A stretch of DNA of 64,000 nucleotides from Pseudomonas frederiksbergensis (GTDB taxonomy: Bacteria; Pseudomonadota; Gammaproteobacteria; Pseudomonadales; Pseudomonadaceae). Location of the stretch: the NCBI RefSeq assembly GCF_000802155.2, contig NZ_JQGJ02000009.1:186001-250000 (forward strand), written 5' to 3'. This document shows positions 1 to 7,058 of the stretch, in pieces. A program made the position numbers and the translations under genes. A model generated the notes under the pieces. It searched no databases. It had not been told where the DNA came from and saw nothing but the letters and a program-made list of their open reading frames with translations. Position 1 is the stretch's first letter. Every line of letters starts with the position of its first letter.

Positions 1-2063
1 TCGATACCGGTTCGTTGTTGTTGCGTAGCGGCGGCGACACCACGCTGGCGGGGGCTCAGGTTCGTGCTGATGAAATCAATGCACTGATTGATGGCAACCT
101 CAACATCATTTCCCGCCAGGACACCCAGGACCAGAAAAGCAAGCAAAGCAGTGGCGGTTTTGGTGCAAGCATCTGCATTCCACCGTTCTGCTACGGCACA
201 CCTGTCGCCGCTTCAGCCAACCTGGCTGCCGGCAACATGAACAGCGAATACAAAGGTGTCACGGACCAGACCGGTCTCTTCGCCGGAACGGGTGGCTACA
301 CCGTCGATGTCGGCAAAACCACCACCTTGGAAGGTGGTGTGATTGCCAGCGATGCCTCGGCGAATAAAAACCTGTTGATCACTGACCGGCTCATCGCGCG
401 CGATATCAAGAACGTCAGCGAAATCGAGGCTCAATCGGCAGGTATCAGCATTTCCGGAAGCTACGGTGGCGCAGGTGCCTCCGCCTCGGTGGGGGGCTTG
501 TACGGTATTGCTTTAAGCGAGTCCGATAAGAGCCATACACGTAGTGCGGTGAGTGAAGGCACGATCATTGTCCGCAATCCGGAGGGTGCACAGGACACGG
601 TTGGCCTGAATCGCGATACGAAGAATGCCAACGAGATTTTGGACAAGCCTGACGAAGAGGCGATGAACGAGCGCATTGAGCTGGTGAAGAGCTCGGTGGA
701 GTTGGCGAAGGGGATTGGGGACGCGGTTGCGGCGGCGAAGATCAAGGAGGCACAGAATCCGGAGAGCGAAGCGTCAAAAGTTGCTATCCGAAAACTTAGG
801 GACCAAGGAATCTTTAACCCGACAGGAGAGCAGGTCGCCCAGCAGGTTCAACGTGATTATGGAATGGGCAGCAGCTTCCAGAAAGCGTCCCAGGCTATAG
901 CTTCGATTGTTCAAGGTGTCTTGGGAGGAAATATCACCGGTGCCTTGAGTGGTGCAGCGGCGCCCTACATCGCTCAGGAGATCAGAGACGCTACCGAAGG
1001 TGACCCGACTGCAAACCTGATGGCGCACGCGGTGCTGGGGGCATTGGTTGCCAGAGCCAGCGGTAACTCAGCGCTTGCTGGAGCAGTAGGGGCGGTTGCG
1101 GCGGAAGAGGCGGCACGGATTATCAAGGAGGAGTTGTATGGAGGTGTGAGCAACGACCAGCTCACGCCGGAGCAGAAGCAAACCATATCCAGCCTTGCCA
1201 CGTTGGTTGCGGGTATCGGTGGTGCATCTGCCGGCACAAGTTCGCTTGATGCGGTGACTGCGGCGTTGGTTGGGAAGAACGCGGTAGAAAACAACCAACT
1301 GAGCTTCGAAGATGTAAATAATTTCGCACAAGAAATCATAAAGGCTAACAAAGAAGGGAAAACCAACGAACCCATCTGGGAGAAATACAAGGCGTTGAGC
1401 GCCAAACAACGCGCAGAAATGTTGGCCTCAAATTGTGGGGCGAGTTGCTCAATTTATTATCAAGCTGAAATGGATGGCGGTATCGTTGCTGCGGATGGGC
1501 TCAGCAGCCTGACGTGGTTTTTTGACCTGTCGCCCGAAGATGCGCAGCGGATACGTCAGTTTGTCACCGAGGAAAATCAGGGTGATATGGCGTTGCTCTA
1601 TAACTCCTTGCCAGCCTGGGAAAAGGTTGCCTTGGTGGCGAAGGATACCGCCGAGGCGTTGGGGGCGGGTGGCTTGGCGTCTAGGGGCAAGACGTCTGTT
1701 GCGGCGGTGGTGGGTAAAAACAAAGGTAGTCCGATTCCCACCGCTGAGCCAACAGTTGCTTCCAATGGGCTAACCTATCAGTCGAATCCCAAGCATACTT
1801 ATGGGCAGGTAGGAAACCGGCCTAATGCGGGAATTGAGCCTAAAAATTCATTAGAACTTTTTGGGCAGTCTATCGTTAGCCCTATTACGTATCCCAATAA
1901 AGTCGTGACGTTTGCGAAGGATAAGGATGGAAATGTTCACCGATTTGAAGGTACAAACGGCGTTTTTCACTGGAATGGAAGTACGGGGGATGCGAAAAAT
2001 CCATTAGGGGCTAATTACGTGCCGACTGCGGTGCAAAAAGCGCTAGGAGTAAGATTGAAATGA
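1..2063 (+). CDS. cdiA: CdiA/FhaB-type contact-dependent inhibition exoprotein, C-terminal part (5' end outside window)
   Basis: This is the C-terminal part of a large two-partner-secretion exoprotein. The reading frame is open from the first bases, so the gene starts upstream. The first ~200 residues resemble FhaB/CdiA hemagglutinin-repeat and pretoxin sequence. A glycine/alanine-rich pretoxin region of the PT-VENN type follows, with the VENN motif at 1284-1295. In this family VENN separates the conserved delivery stalk from the variable toxin tip. The ~255 residues after VENN would be the toxin. Its last ~100 residues carry a motif series beginning KHTYGQVGNRPNAG and containing HRFEGTNG and HWNGS. 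I do not recognise the activity; a nuclease is a guess. The stop overlaps the next start (ATGA), the usual toxin-immunity arrangement. The CDI assignment is firm; the toxin activity is not assigned. Confidence 0.88.
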   Translation, partial: DTGSLLLRSGGDTTLAGAQVRADEINALIDGNLNIISRQDTQDQKSKQSSGGFGASICIPPFCYGTPVAASANLAAGNMNSEYKGVTDQTGLFAGTGGYTVDVGKTTTLEGGVIASDASANKNLLITDRLIARDIKNVSEIEAQSAGISISGSYGGAGASASVGGLYGIALSESDKSHTRSAVSEGTIIVRNPEGAQDTVGLNRDTKNANEILDKPDEEAMNERIELVKSSVELAKGIGDAVAAAKIKEAQNPESEASKVAIRKLRDQGIFNPTGEQVAQQVQRDYGMGSSFQKASQAIASIVQGVLGGNITGALSGAAAPYIAQEIRDATEGDPTANLMAHAVLGALVARASGNSALAGAVGAVAAEEAARIIKEELYGGVSNDQLTPEQKQTISSLATLVAGIGGASAGTSSLDAVTAALVGKNAVENNQLSFEDVNNFAQEIIKANKEGKTNEPIWEKYKALSAKQRAEMLASNCGASCSIYYQAEMDGGIVAADGLSSLTWFFDLSPEDAQRIRQFVTEENQGDMALLYNSLPAWEKVALVAKDTAEALGAGGLASRGKTSVAAVVGKNKGSPIPTAEPTVASNGLTYQSNPKHTYGQVGNRPNAGIEPKNSLELFGQSIVSPITYPNKVVTFAKDKDGNVHRFEGTNGVFHWNGSTGDAKNPLGANYVPTAVQKALGVRLK

Positions 2064-2515
2064 TTTATGGCGATCCGTTTGTGTTCTCATTGCAGTTTGA
2101 TGTGGTGGAGGAGTGGACCGATTCAAGTTGCTTTTGGAAAAATGGTTTATTCTCGATGCTTGTCGACGGGGAGCGCCTGTTAGATTGTATTGATGTTGTT
2201 GAGTTGAGAACTGCGGTTAATTTTTATGCGAATATGCAGTTCGATTGGAGTGTAACAGGTGATGCAACGATCTCAGCAGCGGAATTATTCAGGACCGCTC
2301 ACGGTCATTTTTTTGAGGGTGACTTGGCTCCTCCAAAAGGGGTTCAAGATATGACGTGTACTGTACTGGGGGATTCCGGTTTGTTTGTTTATTTTCAGAA
2401 GACTGAGCAGTCGGATCGGCTCGTTTGGAGTTATGATTTTGGCAAGGTTGTGTACGAGAAGCTGCTGCCAGTGGGTACGATAATTGGGGTTGTAGAGCGT
2501 ATTGTTGAGATGTAG
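2060..2515 (+). CDS. cdiI: Immunity protein, Imm42-like, cognate to the upstream CdiA toxin tip
   Basis: A 151-residue cytoplasmic protein whose start overlaps the stop of the cdiA frame by 4 bp (ATGA). That coupling strongly suggests it neutralises the toxin tip just upstream. The N-terminus (GDPFVFSLQFDVVEEW, then a VDVVELRT-like segment) resembles my recollection of the Imm42 family of polymorphic-toxin immunity proteins. There is no signal peptide or membrane segment, so the target toxin should act in the cytoplasm. The family name comes from memory and is moderate; the immunity role rests mainly on position. Confidence 0.75.
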   Translation: MIYGDPFVFSLQFDVVEEWTDSSCFWKNGLFSMLVDGERLLDCIDVVELRTAVNFYANMQFDWSVTGDATISAAELFRTAHGHFFEGDLAPPKGVQDMTCTVLGDSGLFVYFQKTEQSDRLVWSYDFGKVVYEKLLPVGTIIGVVERIVEM

Positions 2516-2576
2516 CTGGATCATGGGTTTATTTTCCTTTTCTCGGTAAGGAGTGGTGGAAAAAAGTGGAAAAAAG

Positions 2577-2788
2577 GGGACAGATTTATTTTCTGAGTAT
2601 TTGCTACGCTGAAAGCTTCCACGGAGGAGAGGTCAGATATGCCCAGGATGGGACGTATTATTTGCCGAATTACCCACACCATATTGTGCAACGCGGTCAT
2701 AACCGTCAGGTGGTTTTTGCGGTTCCCGAGGATTATCAACGCTATCTAGCGGATCTGCGCGAGCTCACGGGAAAATAAATCCGTCCCC
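2577..2788 (+). mobile_element. Remnant of a REP-associated transposase (RAYT) element bounded by inverted 18-bp ends
   Basis: The left end (2577-2594, GGGGACAGATTTATTTTC) and right end (2771-2788, GAAAATAAATCCGTCCCC) are inverted copies with one mismatch. Between them lies only the 5' part of a Y1-transposase (RAYT/TnpA_REP-like) gene. The interior is therefore a deletion derivative, close in size to a MITE. It sits exactly between the first immunity gene and the next toxin remnant. Further copies of the same ends occur at 4767-4785, 5569-5586, 5650-5667 and 5705-5723. Confidence 0.7.
2639..2778 (+). pseudogene. 5' fragment of a RAYT (REP-associated Y1 tyrosine transposase) gene, frameshifted
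   Basis: From an ATG at 2639 the frame reads MPRMGRII. It then continues, after what looks like loss of one T in a T-run near 2655, in another frame as LPNYPHHIVQRGHNRQVVF. That is the conserved N-terminus of RAYT transposases, including the HIVQRGHNRQ segment of the Y1/HUH fold. The frame ends after about 46 codons in the right inverted end. The HUH metal site and catalytic tyrosine are absent, so no active enzyme can be made. Confidence 0.7.
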
Positions 2789-2798
2789 TTTTTTTTTG

Positions 2799-2897
2799 GA
2801 GGTTCCGCCGCAAGTGAAAGGCGTTCCGAAATCGGTCCTCGATGCGGCAACAAAAGTTGGCGTGGTAATCAGAGATTCTAATGGGAAAATTTACTGA
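2799..2897 (+). pseudogene. Orphan CDI toxin-tip remnant
   Basis: An open stretch with no start of its own ends in VPKSVLDAATKVGVVIRDSN and a few more residues. Its stop (2895-2897) overlaps the next ATG by one base (TGATG). It begins immediately after the T-rich right end of the RAYT remnant. This is the arrangement expected of a displaced cdiA-CT whose upstream part was lost while its immunity gene was retained. The toxin type is not identifiable from ~33 residues. Confidence 0.55.
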
Positions 2898-3373
2898 TGA
2901 AAGCTGAAGTTTATTTTTGCAAGTCTTGGTTTAGGATAAAGAAAATCGCTCTCGAGCCCTATGACGAGGCTGCCGCGCGTATCAATCATGAATCGGGGGT
3001 GCCGTATACAGCTCTTATCGGTTCTGCAACGAAACCTAGCTGTTTTTTAGAATTTTTAACTGATAAAGGTATGGTGGGCGTTGGGTTCTTGGATCAGAAT
3101 TTACGTGAATACATGAGCTATCAGTTTCACCGGGTGGAGGATGATAAGTTATTTCTCTCCATGGTGACGCATCGGGAATTTTTTGATGGTGGCGATAAAG
3201 TCAAAGAGGGTGTGACGTATTTTTTTGATCGGAGTGGGGAACTAGTTATTAGGCGGCAGGCCTTTAATCCGCACGCGGTTGAGAAGGCGGTTTCTAGTTT
3301 TGATCCGGTCAATAATTATGAGGTGTTTCCGAAATTTGGGGAATATTCGGAGCTAATTAAAATTGAGCGTTAG
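2897..3373 (+). CDS. Orphan CDI immunity protein (unassigned family)
   Basis: A 158-residue soluble protein, AT-richer than the housekeeping genes, that overlaps the stop of the toxin-tip remnant before it (TGATG). It has no signal peptide or membrane segment. The sequence begins MKAEVYFCKSWFRI and is rich in aromatic and acidic residues, as many CdiI proteins are. I do not recognise a named family. Its role is inferred from position: an orphan immunity gene that would protect against siblings carrying the matching toxin. Five bases downstream the next repeat family begins (3378). Confidence 0.6.
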   Translation: MKAEVYFCKSWFRIKKIALEPYDEAAARINHESGVPYTALIGSATKPSCFLEFLTDKGMVGVGFLDQNLREYMSYQFHRVEDDKLFLSMVTHREFFDGGDKVKEGVTYFFDRSGELVIRRQAFNPHAVEKAVSSFDPVNNYEVFPKFGEYSELIKIER

Positions 3374-3377
3374 GAGA

Positions 3378-3430
3378 GAACCGGGGACAGACCACGTTAT
3401 CCGTGCGTTTCTCAGATAGAAAACGTGGCC
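3378..3430. repeat. Degenerate inverted-repeat element, type 2 ends (GAACCGGGGACAGACCACGTT)
   Basis: The left end GAACCGGGGACAGACCACGTT (3378-3398) is followed ~20 bp later by a partial inverted copy, GAAAACGTGGCC (3419-3430). The same left end recurs at 5499-5519. It differs from the GGGGACAGATTTATTTTC family but shares the GGGGACAG core. It lies exactly between two immunity modules. Confidence 0.65.
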
Positions 3431-3458
3431 CATCGCCGAGGGATGTGAGGGTTTTTAA

Positions 3459-3917
3459 ATGGCCAAGAAAGTAAAGTTTGGTGATGTATTGCAAGTATTA
3501 ACCTCACAAGGCGTCGCCTATGCGCAAGTTACCCACAAGCACCCGGAGTTCGGTTTTTTAATTCGTGTCTTCCCCGGTTTCTATAATGAACAACCAAAAG
3601 ATTTCTCAACGGTGGTTGAGGGCGAACCACAGTTCTCGGCATTTTTTGTTGTTCAAAGTGCGGTCAATCAAGGTCTGCTATCCGTCGTGGCAAACGTTCC
3701 GGTTCCCGAAGCTTTACAAATCTTCCCTACGTTCCGCTCCAGGAATGGAGGGCCGGGGGGCGCCGTTTGGCTGTGGAATGGAAGCGAATCAGTTCGGCTG
3801 GAAAGAGAGGTGAGCGTGGAAGAACTGAAACTACCCACAAGAGGAATTATCAGTGCGCCATTGCTTGTTGAACGTATTGAAAAGAATTACAGAGCTGAGA
3901 CTCATGAGGTTTGGTGA
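3459..3917 (+). CDS. Orphan immunity protein, Imm26-like
   Basis: A 152-residue soluble protein. The N-terminus (KVKFGDVLQVLTSQGVAYAQV, one strand-turn-strand unit) and the following G/F/IRVFPGFY segment resemble the Imm26 family, in which a GDVF-like motif precedes beta strands. The frame before it ends in TAA at 3456-3458, directly against the ATG, and may be the last codons of a lost toxin. No toxin is left upstream, only the type-2 repeat, so this looks like a stranded immunity gene in the CDI array. The family call is from memory and moderate. Confidence 0.6.
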   Translation: MAKKVKFGDVLQVLTSQGVAYAQVTHKHPEFGFLIRVFPGFYNEQPKDFSTVVEGEPQFSAFFVVQSAVNQGLLSVVANVPVPEALQIFPTFRSRNGGPGGAVWLWNGSESVRLEREVSVEELKLPTRGIISAPLLVERIEKNYRAETHEVW

Positions 3918-4156
3918 GTTGTAGAAATTAAACTTGATCGGACGTGTCCCAGCGTTTGTGTTTGCGGAATGTCTATGAGAGCGATAATCGCTGATCTTCG
4001 AATTCTGGGAAGAGGTAGCAGATTTGAATGTGCTATTTAGTGCCGATAAGTTTATGTCCCTGCAAAATGAAGCAAGTTGGCTTTGGTCTTTCAAGAGGAA
4101 GACCTGCCGCAAGAAAAATTCCATTATTTTGTGTTTCGGTTCTTAAGGGTTGTTCA

Positions 4157-4711
4157 ATGCGCTATTTCGCCACGTCTCTTTTACTGTCCATGACATTGCT
4201 TCTGTCCGCCTGCAACACAACCCCTTACGACAAAGCCACCATCTATTACGATCGTGCTCAGTTTCCTGCGCAACTTGCCAAGGACTACCCAGGGCTGACT
4301 GGCCCTATCCTGCAACACGGCCGTTGCTCTCTGATCGTCTCAACCCCCGGTTCGAACACCGGCACTTACTATTTCTGCACCTATGCATTGACCGCCAGTA
4401 ATCTCTACGTTCAGGGGTGGGATGCGAAGGCATTGAAATACGTCGAGATCGCTCATGTGGATATATCGGCGCTTAAAAACATTGCCCTGCATACGATTTT
4501 TCGGACCAGTCAGCTCCAAATGACGGAAGAACGGCGTCAGTTAGCGTTGAGCGCGTCGATAGATGAGGGTGGCTATATCGACTCGTCAGCTACCAAGGAG
4601 CTGTTTGAGGCAATCAAACGCAAGGGAATACCCGTTGTGAAAAGCGAAGGCATGATCAGCCCGCCGGCAGGACCCTCTCCGATGATCATTCCAGTCGTTA
4701 TTACGAAATGA
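4157..4711 (+). CDS. Predicted lipoprotein of unknown function
   Basis: The chosen ATG gives a 184-residue protein with a classical lipoprotein signal: a short basic N-terminus, a leucine-rich core and the lipobox LSAC at about residue 19. An upstream in-frame ATG at 4028 would bury this signal and is less likely. The mature part contains a cysteine pair (GRCS and YYFCTY) and no domain I recognise. It sits among CDI immunity modules but is GC-richer than they are and has no adjacent toxin. It may be an ordinary envelope protein rather than an immunity factor. Confidence 0.7.
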   Translation: MRYFATSLLLSMTLLLSACNTTPYDKATIYYDRAQFPAQLAKDYPGLTGPILQHGRCSLIVSTPGSNTGTYYFCTYALTASNLYVQGWDAKALKYVEIAHVDISALKNIALHTIFRTSQLQMTEERRQLALSASIDEGGYIDSSATKELFEAIKRKGIPVVKSEGMISPPAGPSPMIIPVVITK

Positions 4712-4766
4712 CGAACGGAATGCGGGCTGATTGACCGCTTGCTTAGGCTCGCCTACGGTGAATCTG

Positions 4767-4785
4767 GATAATAAATCTGTCCCCC
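4767..4785. repeat. Single RAYT-type end (GGGGACAGATTTATTTTC family)
   Basis: GATAATAAATCTGTCCCCC is a slightly degenerate right-end copy of the repeat that bounds the RAYT remnant at 2577-2788. It is followed by a T-run and then directly by a toxin-tip remnant, as at 2771-2799. Confidence 0.6.
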
Positions 4786-4798
4786 TTTTTTGAGTATA

Positions 4799-4957
4799 CG
4801 TCAGTCAGAAATTTTCCCTCAAATAAAAGATGGGACTTCAATTCCAAGAGGGAAAGTTGCCGTAAGTTTCGGCCTGACACCAGGCGTACAACTAAAGGGT
4901 CAAGGTTATCCTAACGGTATCCCTATTGAGGTAATTAATTTTCCTGGTGCTAAGTGA
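4799..4957 (+). pseudogene. Orphan CDI toxin-tip remnant
   Basis: An open stretch of ~52 codons without a start codon of its own begins just after a RAYT-type end. It includes IPRGKVAVSFGLTPG and ends IPIEVINFPGAK. Its stop (4955-4957) overlaps the next ATG (TGATG). The layout matches the remnant at 2799-2897 and identifies it as the tail of a displaced cdiA-CT. The toxin family is not recognised. Confidence 0.6.
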
Positions 4958-5526
4958 TGAAAGAAAAAGATGTGGTTTCAATTTTGACGGAGCAAGGCTG
5001 GGCTTGTAGTAAGGATGAAGTCGGGGATTATTTTTGCGTGACAGATGTTGATAGGGTTAAAGTTCAGATAATCCCATCTGTGAGGAAGCGCTCGGACCAT
5101 TTTCGGGTGTCACTTATGCCATCGGTTTCGACCAGAGAATTCTCGGAAACTGTTGCTTTTGTGCGGGGAGAGGGGGACGGATATTCGCCAGTAATAGTTA
5201 GTAATGAGCCTCCAGAGAAGTTGCCTAAATTTTCTAGTGATGATGTTCTCAGGATGTCTGAGAAAGCCATGTCTTGGGCACGCTCTCAAAATATTGAGTC
5301 CGGCCTGATGGTTTATAGAAATCTGCCGACTGACAGTAAAGGCGCGATGCCCCTTCGGCACTTGGCTGCATTGGCAATAGCTGGTGACGCTGAACGATTG
5401 GACGGTTACAAGAAGAGCTTTGAGATGGGAGATAGGCTTGGTTTTGTACCTTACATTACTGATGGCATGATTGATCGAGCAGTCTTGAAAGCCACACAGA
5501 ACCGGGGACAGACCACGTTTTTGTGA
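4957..5526 (+). CDS. Orphan CDI immunity protein, C-terminus replaced by repeat sequence
   Basis: A 189-residue soluble protein. The ATG at 4957 is preferred over the GTG one codon earlier because it makes the TGATG overlap with the preceding toxin-tip stop. The body (beginning MKEKDVVSILTEQGW) reads as an AT-rich immunity protein of a family I do not recognise. The last eight residues, NRGQTTFL, are encoded by the type-2 repeat (5499-5520). The original C-terminus was therefore lost when the repeat or a recombination junction arrived. Whether it still protects is unknown. Confidence 0.6.
   Translation: MKEKDVVSILTEQGWACSKDEVGDYFCVTDVDRVKVQIIPSVRKRSDHFRVSLMPSVSTREFSETVAFVRGEGDGYSPVIVSNEPPEKLPKFSSDDVLRMSEKAMSWARSQNIESGLMVYRNLPTDSKGAMPLRHLAALAIAGDAERLDGYKKSFEMGDRLGFVPYITDGMIDRAVLKATQNRGQTTFL
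5499..5520. repeat. Type-2 repeat end interrupting an immunity gene
   Basis: GAACCGGGGACAGACCACGTTT is identical to 3378-3398 over 21 bp. It supplies the stop-proximal codons of the preceding immunity gene and so marks a recombination or insertion junction. Confidence 0.7.
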
Positions 5527-5568
5527 TGTGCTTTGACTGGCTGAAATAGAGCAGAACCGGCGAAAAAA

Positions 5569-5667
5569 GGAGACAGATTTATTTTCTAAGCCTGTCATGA
5601 CGGGGAGTGATCAAGCCCTGATTGATTGTGTAGGGGCAAAAGCTGATCGGAAAATAAATCTGTCCTC
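5569..5667. repeat. MITE-like element with inverted RAYT-type ends
   Basis: The left end GGAGACAGATTTATTTTC (5569-5586) and right end GAAAATAAATCTGTCCTC (5650-5667) are near-perfect inverted copies enclosing ~63 bp with no coding content. The size and ends suggest a non-autonomous derivative of the element seen at 2577-2788. A further single end (GAGAAATAAATCCGTCCCC) follows at 5705-5723. Confidence 0.65.
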
Positions 5668-5702
5668 TTTCTTGTTATGTTTCCTGCTGCTTGGGATAAG
5701 GG

Positions 5703-6446
5703 ATGAGAAATAAATCCGTCCCCTTTGTATGTTTTAACTGTACGACGACGCTCTGCACGCAATACAAGGACACCCTGACAGAGCGTGCACTAAACGACCT
5801 GACGAACCTAGCGAAGGTCACTGACCAGTGGGAAAACGCAACGAGCTTGGCTGCACTGGTCATACCCGGCTCCGGCGGTGCGCGTGGTGCTGGCGAAGGC
5901 GGGCTTTCGCCTAGAGTTCAGGCTGCTCTGGATAAATTTACGGAAGCCAAGGCGGTACGTACGGGAGCTTCTACGGGCAAGAACAGCAACCCTTCCAGCG
6001 CGGTCACTGACTCAGAGGCCGCAGTAAGTGGCTTGCCTAAGACTGGTTCGTTGAAAGGTGAAGCAGAAATACCGCCACCGAACGCTCCACCAGATATGGT
6101 GCGTTCCATTCAACGACAGAACGAGGCTGCGAAAGAGTTTGCAAAAGCAGGATATGACGTTGAACAATTGCCGAACCAAGGGAAAAAAGGCGAATCGCGT
6201 CCAGATCTTCGGATAAATGGAGAACTGGCCGATGTGTATTCCCCGACCTCAACGAGCCCTATTTCAGTATTGAAAACGGTAGGCTACAAGGTGCAGAAGC
6301 AAGCTGACAATATCGTGATAAACCTCGCTGACTCGCCCCTAAGTATCGAGGCGATAGAGAGTGCATTGAAATTAAGTCCTATTAAAAATCTGAAGCGCTT
6401 GTTTCTGATGAAGGGTGATAACAAGCGTGTTATCGAGATTGACTAA
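5703..6446 (+). CDS. Orphan CdiA C-terminal module with tRNase-type (CdiA_C) toxin domain
   Basis: A 247-residue frame. Residues ~10-130 resemble the cytoplasm-entry/pretoxin segment of a CdiA/FhaB protein. From about residue 131, a domain with NEAAKEFAKAGYDVEQLP, RPDLRINGELADVYSPTS and a closing strand LFLMKGDNKRVIEI matches my recollection of the CdiA_C tRNase fold known from Burkholderia and E. coli CDI toxins. D168 and D177 are candidate active-site residues. The first codons (MRNKSVPF) are encoded by a RAYT-type end (5705-5723), so the module is cut off from any secretion stalk and may be silent. Its stop overlaps the immunity ATG by one base (TAATG). Confidence 0.7.
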   Translation: MRNKSVPFVCFNCTTTLCTQYKDTLTERALNDLTNLAKVTDQWENATSLAALVIPGSGGARGAGEGGLSPRVQAALDKFTEAKAVRTGASTGKNSNPSSAVTDSEAAVSGLPKTGSLKGEAEIPPPNAPPDMVRSIQRQNEAAKEFAKAGYDVEQLPNQGKKGESRPDLRINGELADVYSPTSTSPISVLKTVGYKVQKQADNIVINLADSPLSIEAIESALKLSPIKNLKRLFLMKGDNKRVIEID

Positions 6447-6838
6447 TGACAATAACAATGTTTATGGAAGTAGAGGTTGGCGTGTCATTGGAAATAATTA
6501 AGGGGGCCGTGGCAGAAATCGCTAACGATATTGAAATGGAGGAGAGGTCCTTTGAGGGGTATTTTTCTGCATCGAACGGTTTCTTTTATTTTGAGGAGGT
6601 TGAGCCTCCGAGTGCCGTCGCAGCGGAAGGATGGAACGTTGAGTGGCAGGTGGGTGTATTGGGTGCATTTCATTGTCCTATGCAGCAGCTGGAGCAAAAC
6701 TGGAGCGAAATCAAGCATCTGATGGAAGAGGTTTCCAAATGCTCTTCGTCGCGCTTCGTCCTTTCTTTTCAGTTTGATCGTGTATATGCGTTTAATGAGG
6801 GGGATGGTGTTGTGTACAAAAACAATATGGTGATCTAA
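6446..6838 (+). CDS. cdiI: Cognate immunity protein for the CdiA_C-type tRNase module
   Basis: A 130-residue acidic soluble protein that starts on the last base of the toxin stop (TAATG) and is therefore translationally coupled to it. The sequence (MTITMFMEVEVGVSLEII, then an FYFEEVEPPS stretch) is what I would expect of a CdiI partner for this toxin class, but the assignment rests mainly on position. As the last member of the array it still has an intact-looking toxin beside it. Confidence 0.65.
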   Translation: MTITMFMEVEVGVSLEIIKGAVAEIANDIEMEERSFEGYFSASNGFFYFEEVEPPSAVAAEGWNVEWQVGVLGAFHCPMQQLEQNWSEIKHLMEEVSKCSSSRFVLSFQFDRVYAFNEGDGVVYKNNMVI

Positions 6839-7058
6839 GAAAAAATGGGGGGTAGAAAACCACAGAAAAGGGTACTGATCTGAATGGCACTTATTTAACC
6901 CTCTCCCAGTGTCGATTTTCCGTGATCTCAGCCCAGGATGATCGACGTGTTTGTTGTCTGCTAAGGCATGAGCTTTACAATTCAGTGTTGTAAAAAATAG
7001 AAGCTGGAATGGCGCGTCAAGCACCGATGAGCCACCTAATCATACGCATGGAGTGTTT

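Noticed and set aside
2577..5723. Repeated ~20-bp motifs considered as a CRISPR-like array
   Set aside because: Spacing is irregular, copies are in both orientations, and they pair as inverted ends of RAYT/MITE elements. No cas genes are present.
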